Assembly: GCA_019828595.1 (NCBI GenBank)
Contig: JAHQRK010000031.1
Span: forward strand, 372,001-436,000
DNA length: 64,000 nucleotides
Source: Aphanomyces cochlioides
Taxonomy: Eukaryota; Oomycota; Saprolegniomycetes; Saprolegniales; Verrucalvaceae
Direction of reading: 5' to 3'
The notes beneath the pieces were generated by a model that ran no database searches, was not told the origin of the DNA, and saw only the letters and a program-made list of their open reading frames with translations. Numbering within the stretch: position 1 is the stretch's first letter; each line of letters starts with the position of its first letter. Made by a program: the position numbers and the translations under genes. Below are positions 51,370 through 60,532 of the stretch, piece after piece.

Positions 51370-51725
51370 TTAGAACTACATTGACGGGCGACACGTGACA
51401 GAACGATGGACCCATAATGACATCCCACGATGAGCTGGACAGTCTTTATTACCGTCTTCGTGTGGCAAGATCGTCAGTGAGAAAAGAGCTCGAGTACAGA
51501 AAACGTACACACCGAAAAGAAGCAACTGCAGGCTGAAATCGGGGAAATGTAACACATTACTCCACTACAAGTACAATGATCCATTCATCGCGGGAAATAT
51601 CCTACTTTCACATAACGTTTTATTATTGGGGAATTGAGGGGAAATATCCTCGGCAAGTTGGGGTTGGCGTGCGGAGGAACGGCGAAAAAAACACACATTT
51701 GGGTGAGAGCAGTCGCAAGGACTTT
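51370..51725 (+). repeat. Dispersed repeat segment matching 3.57-3.74 and 7.44-7.62 kb
   Basis: 51,370-51,555 is the inverse of 7440-7620 and 51,570-51,725 the inverse of 3570-3738. Here the two parts are contiguous, so this is the uninterrupted arrangement. 51726-52252 holds nothing recognisable. Confidence 0.75.
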
Positions 51726-52252
51726 TTACCATCGATCGGGGTCTGTGTGTCTGCGGCGATATCTGAAGAATTTTAGAGCCCTGTGCTGCAGGCTCTGCAG
51801 ATGAGCGTGTGTCTCCTGGGAAGCACCAAGATAATGTAACAACACGACCACGAGCGGATGAATACGTCTTGTCACTCTTCTCACGAAGAATTGGATTGAA
51901 TATCTTGGGAAGGCTGAATTTGAGTCTTGGACGCATTCGCGATTGACGACGATGACGACGCACAATCTTCATACGATATGCACCGCAAAGCGAAGTATGA
52001 TAATTATTGTGGCATGCGATCTCAGGAGCATTGATCCTTCCCGTTAGATTTGCTGGCGAAGACGGAGGATTTACAGTACTTATGCAATTTCACTGTCCTC
52101 TGCAGAGGCCAAGCTCGGCAATCTACACGTTATGATGGAAGGGAACAATGGCATTAAAGTCCTTTTGAGTCGCGAAATATGACAGAGAGAACGATCGTCA
52201 ACGAATGGTAAGTTAACGTTAGCAGACGATAGGACCTGTTTCGGACTCTACC

Positions 52253-52459
52253 ACACGGGCAACATGAAGGACCCTCTCGTTCCATGCGTTGGACGTTTCA
52301 AAGCCATCACGCCTCAATGCTGATCCCTCTCGTTGAATTCACTTTCGATCGTTGCAGATGTAGCACGTTGTAGATTGTTTTGATGAGCTGGCTAATGTGG
52401 ACACGGCCCTCCTGACGAAATAAGTCGAAACACTGGGAACGTTAATCCATGATTTCGGA
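52253..52459 (+). repeat. ~200-bp direct repeat flanking the secreted-protein region, right
   Basis: Counterpart of 49767-49969. It is followed at 52580-52700 by another fragment matching 32265-32355 (GTCGATACAACCAAACC), in the orientation of the 32-kb copy. Confidence 0.7.
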
Positions 52460-54411
52460 TCGAGACGACGGCTCGGAGTGAAAGCGATGGAGCACAACCA
52501 TCTTCAGTGTAATCGACAAGAGTAAACAGCCAGTAGAGCTGCTAACTGTGACTCTTCCAACGCCATTCATGTTGACAATGTTGTCTCTCAATGAGGCCAG
52601 TCGATACAACCAAACCCCATGCAAATCTGTGACGATATTCGCTGCTCTGAGCTGCCAGCATGAGTGTTGCACGGTTGTTGTCAAGAAATTTCTGCTCGTG
52701 CCTTGGGGCAGGTTTCAAAATATTTAGTGACAGATATACTAAGAATCCACTCTGGCATCCCGAATTTGTGGACTGTTGAGAAGTTGTAAGAGCTCCTAAA
52801 ATTTGCAAAGCAGTATAGCTGTCTTTCATCTACCAAGCCCATATCAACCCCTGCATGAGCCCTTTTACTAATTTGTTTGGGGGGATAGAATATTCTCTGA
52901 GAGCTAATAAAGTATTTGTATACTGATCACGAGGTGCAGATGTTTACACATCAGAATAAGGATTTCATATTCGGTAGTCTTTTCAGCTAGCGACGGATAG
53001 CTCTGACCCTGTTAACTACATATAAATACCGAGCACTGGTGGAGGGTAGATGAAAAGAAAACTTTGTAGAATCTTCTGGGAAGATTGCGATGGAGATGAA
53101 ATAATGGTACTGCTAGTCAATACTTGGGTTTGAGTGGTTTCGCACTTGGACAATATTCTAAACTTATCCTTGGGGTTTATAGAAGGAGAAGGTAGAGAGG
53201 TAGCTGGTAAAAGAAAGAAAATTACTTAAAGAGTCTGCCATCACAATCGATCATGGCGAGTGTAGAAGCACAATCATTGCTAGCCAAACGACATAACACT
53301 CGAGGCAATTGAGTACACCTTCGATTGACACTTTGCCTTCTCCACATACCTTTCCTGAGCGGCATCATGCTCTTCGTTTTCTCAAGAATGAAAATCTTGC
53401 AGCGGGCCAAAATTGGACGGAATTCTCGTTGGTAAAGAAATTGTTTGGATTTCCATTGATGGCATGCTCGTCGACAAAGTTATCCACTTGTTCGATAGCT
53501 TGACTTTGTCAATGTGGCGACTATAGCTGTTGTCTGTATTAAACTACAGATACAATTGTATTGTCTTCAAAATTTACAGTGTGGATTGCACTGGCATTTC
53601 TATTTTGTCCAATCCAAATTTATAGTAGTTTCAATTGGCTATATATATGGAGGCGTACATCAATGTTGTGCGAGTTGTCAGAGCTCCCTCATCTCACGCT
53701 CATGCTTGTCGAGCTACAACGAATTCTTGCACGCCTGTGCTAGCAATAATGATGACAACTGACCAAATAAATTACGATGAATTTACTCCTATTGCTCTGA
53801 GTTTACTGTTAACCAACAACAGAGCGATTACAGCGTTTCTGAGGGGATGGACGAAGGGCGATAAAGCTATGCCATCACATACGGCCTCGTGATACTCCGA
53901 AGTGTTTAAAATCCCGTAGAGATCATAAATCACACATTTAAGGAGATGAGATGCTTGTTGATTCCTTAGTATCAGTCCTTTATTCGAGATTGCGTTGCTA
54001 AACTAAGACAAGTTACATGACCAGCACCAACTCTTCTACATGTATTGTGTCAGTTAAAATGCTGAAAGTAGACATCTTGCTATATGGCTAGCAATCAGCG
54101 TGTTGAGTTGTAGACTACATATCGTCCCTCGACATGCAACGAGTTTACATGTGTGTGGTTTTTCATTCAACCTGTTATGCAGTTGAACGTGAGTTTCGAA
54201 TGATGTGAGAACTAATTTAAGTGTACTGCGATTCTAGCCTGCCTCTGTCACACTGAACACTGTTTCTTAGTTATGAGTGCCTGGTAAGGGAGTTTAGATT
54301 AGCTTTCAACTACGTTTTCCATTATGTAGCGCTGGGATAAACCTTTCTCTATTTTATTAGCATTTGATTGGACAATGAATCCACAGTGCAAACTGCTCTG
54401 TGATTTCCATT
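52460..54411. other. Intergenic stretch, no recognised gene
   Basis: Apart from the repeat fragment at 52580-52700, no family was recognised. Several short frames (for example 53514-53762 and 53635-53892 plus, 53222-53410 minus) lack motifs and codon consistency. The region could hold a decayed transposon or exons of an unrecognised gene. Confidence 0.4.
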
Positions 54412-54430
54412 GGTGGTCTCCCAAAACTTG

Positions 54431-54580
54431 CTTACATCACGAATCTAATTTTCTTACATTGCGAATCTAACCGAATTAGATCACATAAAATAGCGTTCTT
54501 ACATCTAGAAGACCAAAAAATAGTCTTCGTAGATTTTGGACCAGATTCTTACAATCTTACATTTTCGACAACTTCTTACA
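54431..54580 (+). promoter_or_regulatory. Array of six CTTACA motifs at the left end of the Harbinger
   Basis: CTTACA begins at 54431, 54453, 54498, 54548, 54556 and 54575, between the left TIR and the ATG at 54591. The right end repeats ACTTACATC and GATGTAAGT words (about 57,038-57,090). These are candidate binding sites for the Myb-like protein or transposase, overlapping the promoter of the former. Confidence 0.55.
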
Positions 54581-54590
54581 GCCACTCAAC

Positions 54591-55655
54591 ATGTCTGCGA
54601 ACGGAAAGTCTGACAGGAAGCGCAAGTCTTCGCCTAACTGGCTAGACTACGATGTCGGTGTCCTCTTAGATGCAATTGAAAAGGTCATGCAACTTGGTAG
54701 CAACGGCTGGGAAAAGGTGTCACAGTTCTTCAACCGAGATGAGTCTATTCTCATCGCCCGGAACGACGAGCAATGCAAACGTAAGTTTGTCGCGTTGAAG
54801 AATCATCGAAAGCCCACAGGCGATCCTGACTGTCCACTGAATGTTGTACGTGCTAAGCGGCTACAAAGAGCTCTCGACAACTATGGAGCGGTTGTCCGTT
54901 TGGGTAGTGACGATGACGAAATCGAATGTGAAAAAAATTCACCATCAAACCGAGCTGTGGACGAGGAAAGTCGACTTGATTATCAAGATGACGAAAACGA
55001 GGACGCCACTATAGTTACTTACGACGGTGACAACAGTGAAAGCGTCGTGGAGCCTTTGAACAGTGGCAGCGCAGTTGTGGCAACGGATTTGGGCAATTCC
55101 GACGCCAAAGTATCGGGTAAATTGTTGTCAAGGGCGACGTCGTCGAGCAATTTAGAGAAACCAAACCGGACAGGACATTCATTGGAAGAGTTGCGCTTGT
55201 TGAGTTCAAGCTTGGCTAGTCAAACTCCTCCGTCTGTTTTTTCTCTATCCTACACTGCCAAGCGACGACAAAACTTGGATCAAATGAACGATCGTGCCGA
55301 GCAAAGTATGTCTGGTGGCGGAGACATAGCACACATGGTTATCATGATGGAAGAACGCGCCCAAAAGCGTCAAGAGGAACGAGATGAACGCGAGAGACTA
55401 CGTGAAGAACAGCGCCGCCGAGAGCGCGAGGAACGGGAAGAACGTGAATTGAAGCGTGAAGAGTCGAAACGTCGCCGAAGCGAAGAAAGAGAAGAGCGAG
55501 AGCGCATCCGACAAGAAGAAAAGGAAGAGCGCAATCTCAGGTACTTTCGTCTTGAAGAAGAGCGTCGCTCACGTCTTGAACAAATGCAAATGGCAATCAT
55601 GACAAAAATATTTGGAGACATTGCAAAAGGAAAGGACTCTCCTGACCGAGTGTAG
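54591..55655 (+). CDS. Harbinger accessory SANT/Myb-like DNA-binding protein
   Basis: In Harbinger elements a Myb/SANT-like partner binds the ends and brings transposase to DNA. ATG is at 54591, with 354 residues and no breaks. Residues 15-100 form a Trp-containing helical domain (NWLDYDVGVLLDAIEKVM, GWEKVSQFFN, NDEQCKRKFVALKNH) like the Myb-like domain I recall in repetitive oomycete proteins. An acidic middle follows, and residues ~235-340 are an Arg/Glu-rich coiled coil. It converges on the transposase (99 bp between the two stop codons). The frame is intact, in contrast to the damaged transposase. Confidence 0.82.
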   Translation: MSANGKSDRKRKSSPNWLDYDVGVLLDAIEKVMQLGSNGWEKVSQFFNRDESILIARNDEQCKRKFVALKNHRKPTGDPDCPLNVVRAKRLQRALDNYGAVVRLGSDDDEIECEKNSPSNRAVDEESRLDYQDDENEDATIVTYDGDNSESVVEPLNSGSAVVATDLGNSDAKVSGKLLSRATSSSNLEKPNRTGHSLEELRLLSSSLASQTPPSVFSLSYTAKRRQNLDQMNDRAEQSMSGGGDIAHMVIMMEERAQKRQEERDERERLREEQRRREREEREERELKREESKRRRSEEREERERIRQEEKEERNLRYFRLEEERRSRLEQMQMAIMTKIFGDIAKGKDSPDRV

Positions 55656-55754
55656 ATAGGCAGTTATGGTAGACTAGCAACATTACGAGTGCCCTAATAC
55701 ATCTATTCATTCCTCCATAAAGTCGTAGACACTCTCACGAGAGATACATTATTC

Positions 55755-56953
55755 TTACACATTCATGACGCTACGTATTTGGCTGATGCTTGTGCGACGG
55801 ACACGATAATTGTACAGCATGAATATGTTTACCAGACGGCGCCCGCGTACGGTTGGATTATATGGTAAGGGCAAAGAGAGCTGGCGATATACTTTAACAG
55901 ACGACCCCACCCCCCATTCAGCAGCCTGACGTAGCGATGTAATTGAATTGCATCGCTCATTGCTTGCATGCCAAGGCGACAATCAGGTGGTAGGGGCAAT
56001 CAGGTGGTAGGCGGTCGAGATCGCCTGCTTTTATTGGGGTGATAATCTTGCCTGCACAACGACCGTTTGCAGGGAAGGCTGAATCTGAAGCCAGCTTCAT
56101 GCCAGCACCACATTGTTGAGTGTCATTCAGTTTATCTTGAAGAGCGCGGCTTATCTCGCCGTCATTCCAAGATCCAGGACAATTATGACGCCCCCAAATC
56201 ATTGTTCCATCAATTCCATAGCAGAGAACACCAGTCACAAAGACACAATGGAGCCATCCTACTCATTGTCATAGATTATAAGCCTGTTAAACATATAGTC
56301 TATATCATGTCATGCGTACCATTATAATATGCATTCTGAAGGTCAGCGTTCGATGGCTCTTGAACCCTCAAATTCTTGCCGTCAACAAATCCAAACACTC
56401 CAGTGACAAGTGGCTCACGTGCCTGGGTTGCAAGAGCCCATTGAGCTTGAGTCTCTATTGATGGCCAAGAAATTGCAGCTTCTCTCAGTTCTTTCAATGC
56501 AAGCGACAGAGCAACTTCAGCGTTTATCAATATTCTCGAGAACGTCGTGGGTGGGATAGCAAATAGCTCGCACATTGTTTTGGCTTCGGTTGTATGAGTG
56601 TAGATGTGTAGAAGGAGAGCGAGGACACAGTGCACGTGAACGACTCGAGCAGGTCGTCCTGACCGTCCTGGACCCGACTTGACTACATAGTGTACTCTAA
56701 ATACCCTAAGTAAATCGTCAAATGCGTCCGGTGGTATCGAAATTGCTGCTATGAACGACTCTGGATGACGTACAGCATACATCTTGTACCATGGACTCTC
56801 TTGCTGGTCCTCAAAAAGCGAGATTGAATGGATTTTATTCCGTTCACGAAGCATCATACGTATCCGCATAAACAAGAGCACTTGGAGCTGTCGCTTGCGG
56901 CGTCTTTGGTTTTTCTCGTCAATGAGTAAGAGCAAGCGAGGTGATGCATGCAT
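55755..56953 (-). pseudogene. Harbinger transposase (DDE_Tnp_4) with one intron and two small duplications
   Basis: ATG 56953 (frame open to 57025). Exon 1 ends in AYYNG at 56320. A 61-nt GT-AG intron (56319-56259) joins it in frame to WLHCVFVTGVLC, restoring the conserved family block. Asp 1 is in FGFVDGKNL and Asp 2 in LASDSAFP. After LDRLPPDC the frame is lost through two tandem microduplications (17 bp at 55980-56010, 5 bp at 55941-55950). The C-terminal part with the catalytic Glu (LRQAAEWGVG) and PLPYNPTVRGRRL is in another frame, ending at 55755. It is inactive as it stands. Confidence 0.88.
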
Positions 56954-57107
56954 TTGGGCAAAGAAAGTTGACTGACTTCCAGTGAATTCAGTCTGTTTTT
57001 GGGAGTCACAATCTGGTTCACCCACACTACATTCTGAACTTACATCATTTGTAGGAGGAAATTACATCTAATGTAAAACTCGATGTAAGTGAGTTTTGGA
57101 GCCTTCC

Positions 57108-58422
57108 ATTGAGAGGTAAATTCAAATCGTACAATACAAATTGCAAATATAAATACAGAGAAAAAATATCACTTTATTGGAAAAAACAGTGATCTTTGCT
57201 CTGTAACCCCCTTAATTTCAATATGTCGAGCACTGTAAAAGTTGATGAATGTACTTTATTTGTATGTATTGTACAGACCCAATTGTACAGTACATGAATA
57301 CAACTGTGGAAATTTATATAGGGAACAATCAACTGTCACAGTGGAAATATATAACGAAATATAAATTTTGCGGTCATGACCAAGAAAATAAATATCAGAG
57401 ATATAGTTTCCAAATTGGCTGTTTCTGAATAAATATTCGAGATATATTTAACTCTGGTCATCATACTAATTTTATGCTAATACAAACACTCGTTGTCATC
57501 ACTCCTGCCAAGGTCAAGACTATCATGCTCCATGATGAGAGCCATCTCGACTGCTTGAGCGGTCATTACAAAGTTTACATGTCTTGTGATGCCTGATTGA
57601 AGCTTGAAAACAAGATTTTCGGTGTCCTATTGTGAAAGAAAAATGAAAAAACAGAATATTTTATCCTGGTCATAAAACGACCAAAAATGAACTATGACCG
57701 CAGTCATGACCGAGAAAACTCCGAAAAATATATCTGCAAAATGTTTATGTGAGTTAAACTGGCGCCCTGCGATTCGCAGGTCGGTGGCGAAACCAAATCG
57801 TAGTCTAAAGTTGTCCAATCGAATAAATTTGTTTCGAAGTTCAATTAGCAATTAAAATTAAAATTACAAGTTGCTCCCTTCCTGGATGAGGTATCAACCC
57901 ACTCTATCCTCGTTGAGAATGCAATGGACTCGGCGGTTGTGATGAATAAGTGAGCGAGTATCTTACTGGACTTCCAGCGGAGCTGACGAAACAGGTCGTG
58001 GAGCGGTGGAACAGCCATGACCCGGGCCATAGAGTAGACAGCAATGTAGCAGACGTTGTGATGCAGGATTATGTTGACAATAACAAACGACGAAATTTAC
58101 TAGATGACCTCTCAATTGACCTGACTTCGTCCACTATTCCCTCGTCTCTTGCTTTGATGAGAGCAACGTCCATACCATACAGTCATTCACCCCTGTTTTG
58201 AGAGGATGCGCCATTTCTTCGATTCCGATGACAAAAGCGATGCGATTTCACGTTTGAACAACCTCAATTGAGTAATTTAATCTCCCTAATATTATTAGGG
58301 AGATTTCGCACATGCCATCCATGTCCGCGTCCGTAATATAAATTGCGGACTCTGAAACGGATACGATTCTATTTTTATCCAGTTTCGCAAGTCGGTTCAC
58401 ATTCTCTTCCGTCAAACTGAGC
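57108..58422. other. Intergenic stretch between two Harbinger elements
   Basis: AT-rich. GCGGTCATGACC-like words recur near 57,371 and 57,700. A perfect 12-bp-arm hairpin lies at 58279-58305. No gene was recognised; short minus-strand frames at 57627-58030 have no motif. Confidence 0.45.
58279..58305. repeat. Perfect hairpin, 12-bp arms, 3-nt loop
   Basis: AATCTCCCTAAT / ATTAGGGAGATT around ATT, 118 bp upstream of the transposase ATG at 58423. It could mark a promoter or an old element end. Confidence 0.7.
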
Positions 58423-59553
58423 ATGTTATCTGTCGCTGAACTCGCACTCTTATTGAAACAATGTCGCCGCATGAGCCACGCTCGCCGCCAGAGACTGCTC
58501 GCTGTGTTGTTGACTGCCGTTGAGCGACCCTTGATCCCTGATGTACGCTTCAACATCGTGAATTTTAATGACGCCGATCTACTTTCCAAATTCCGCTTCA
58601 AGAAAGCGGGTCTTTTGGCTTTAGTCTCTCTCCTTCGTCTCCCTCAAGTGGTTATTACGGAGCACCGTGATCGCTGTATTGGATTAGAGGCACTCTGCAT
58701 TCTGCTCTTCCGCTTGGCTTATCCTAAGCGCTATATCGACATGATGAACACGTTTGGTCGATCAAGAGAGGCCATGTGTAGAAGTTTCCACGCCATGATC
58801 GACATCTTGCACTCAAAGTTCAACAAATTGATTTACTTCGCTCAGCATATCGTGAAGCCAAGACTAGATCTTTACTCTCGAGCAATTTACGAGCAGGATG
58901 CACCGCTATCATGTCTATTTGGCTTCATTGACGGCAGCAAATTTCAAACTTGCCGTATCGCCCAGCCAAAAAACTCAATTCATAAAGACTTGCAGCGCAT
59001 CGTCTACAGCGGGCATAAGCGCTATCACTGTTTGAATTTCCAAGCCCTTACTACACCGGACGGCTTATGTGCTCATTTCTGGGGGCCACTTGAGGGCTCT
59101 CGCCATGACACTACACTACTCAAAGAAAGCAAATTGATGGATTATCTGACAAGACACACAAATGTTTTCAACAACTGGAGACCCCGCGTACGGGAGTTTG
59201 CGTTGGATCTTCTCAGCCCGTCAATGTCCATTGAGGAGAAGATTTTCAACAAGAGAATGAGCAAGGTAAGACAATCCGTCGAATGGTGGTTCTCAAGAAT
59301 GAAAACACTATGGTCTTTCGTCACATTCAAGATGCAGCAAAAGATTATGCTGCAAAGCGTCGGCAAGGTCATTTTGGTAGCGATGCTATTGACAAACTGT
59401 GAATGTTGCGCAAGTGGCGGCAATCAAATCAGCAAATATTTCGGTCTGAAGCCACCATCTCTACGAGAGTACCTTGTGCATATTGAGCAATTTAATTATA
59501 GATTCAAGTCTATATTAATATTAAATATGTTTATTTTTCTATACAAAAATTAA
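58423..59553 (+). pseudogene. Second Harbinger-type transposase; open frame but Asp-2 motif out of frame
   Basis: ATG 58423, 376 residues without a stop. It has the DDE_Tnp_4 layout: N-terminal helices, Asp 1 in LFGFIDGSKF, SRHDTTLLKES, then catalytic Glu in VRQSVEWWFSRMK. The expected second Asp motif (GDPAY) is absent from this frame; instead NNWRPRVREF is read. The +1 frame at 59176-59193 encodes GDPAYG, so two compensating indels apparently shift the reading locally. The protein is thus long but catalytically dead. It belongs to a different subgroup from the 55.8-57.0 kb transposase. Its partner converges from 60152. Confidence 0.82.
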
Positions 59554-59604
59554 ATAATAAAATAATTTTTGGAAAATACATTAATATGGAGTTAATGTAT
59601 TATT

Positions 59605-60152
59605 TTACTGATTTAAGGATCTGTCAATGCAAGATCGGACGAGCTCAAGCAATTGCTCCATGTGCTTCCGCTGCTCATCTCTGATCTCCTTACGCTCCTC
59701 TCGATCTCTTTCCTTCTCTTGCGTTTCAAGCATCAGTTTTTCTCGCTCAAACGCAATTTTTTCGCGCTCGAGGACAAGTTCCTCACGAGAATGAATGATT
59801 TTTTCGTTGGCGTACCCGACTCCTGTTCCTTGTCAGTCTTCTTGCGCTTGGAACAGGTTTTCATGGCTTCATCTCGTATATGGCGTGCTCCGTCTTCTGA
59901 GCGTGCTTTTTCAGCAGCTACAATGTCTTGCTTGTGCTTCTTGGCAATAGCATTGTCAGCTCGAAGAGCGACAAGATCATCCAGCAGACTGTACTTCTCA
60001 GTATGCTCTTGATCCACACCTGACATGTAGGTCGACTCCTTCCGGAATCCCTCGTGTTTATCGAGGAGCAAGTGAAAGCGGTGCGCAGCTTTCTTCCCAT
60101 CGAGATTGAGTCTTGAAAACCCAGGAACTTGTAGGAGGGTTGTAGCAAGGTG
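59605..60152 (-). pseudogene. C-terminal remnant of the second Harbinger's Myb-like partner
   Basis: The minus-strand frame opens after a TGA at 60155-60153 and reads LDGKKAAHRFHLLLDKHEG, YMSGVDQEHTEKYSLLDDLV and a Lys-rich segment. Near 59790 it shifts to a Glu/Arg coiled coil (REELVLEREKIAFEREK ... EIRDEQRKHMEQLLELV) that ends at TAA 59607-59605. Position, orientation and coiled-coil tail parallel the intact partner at 54591-55655. The DNA-binding N-terminus and any start codon are missing, so this is a decayed fragment. Confidence 0.7.
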
Positions 60153-60532
60153 TCAGAAATGATAGTATATCCGGACTCTGTACGGATAGTGGAGATTCAT
60201 TCTTATTTTATTACATGGTTTCGGCAACGAACAAATAATGTATTCAAGTTATAATTTAAAGTGTATTTTATGAAGAGGAGTCCGACTCCTTCAAAGTAAC
60301 AATAGGAACAAGGTCATCAACCAATCATATTTAATGTAACATTTGTTACATTATCATATGTTGATGGTTGGTTATGCTTCACGGCGTGCATCAGCTATGA
60401 TGTGAAGAGGAATGCTCACTACTCAATTTGCTTCCTCGGAACTGAGCTCCTTCTAGCTCTACGTATTGTGTATACCCTTCTCTATTGCTTGCTTTCTGCG
60501 TGTGTGTGATTGTTATATTTGATATTTCAAGT
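60153..60532. other. Region upstream of Copia gag; possible 5' LTR
   Basis: Contains the near-palindrome TAATGTAACA/TGTTACATTA near 60,334-60,355; the second half starts with TG and could be an LTR edge. No primer-binding site was recognised before the ATG at 60533, and the 3' LTR lies outside the window, so limits cannot be set. Confidence 0.35.

Larger units (their letters stand above)
54412..57107. mobile_element. PIF/Harbinger-type DNA transposon with TIRs and ATT duplication
   Basis: Left TIR GGTGGTCTCCCAAAACTTGC from 54412 and right TIR (reverse complement GGAAGGCTCCAAAACTCAC, ending 57107) both continue into CTTACATC. The trinucleotide ATT flanks both ends (54409-54411 and 57108-57110), matching the 3-bp duplication of Harbingers. 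Inside are two convergent genes: a SANT/Myb-like protein (plus) and a DDE_Tnp_4 transposase (minus), the classic two-gene Harbinger set. Confidence 0.85.

Noticed and set aside
53222..53892. Small frames between repeat mosaic and Harbinger as host genes
   Set aside because: Overlapping frames on both strands, without motifs or consistent start contexts.
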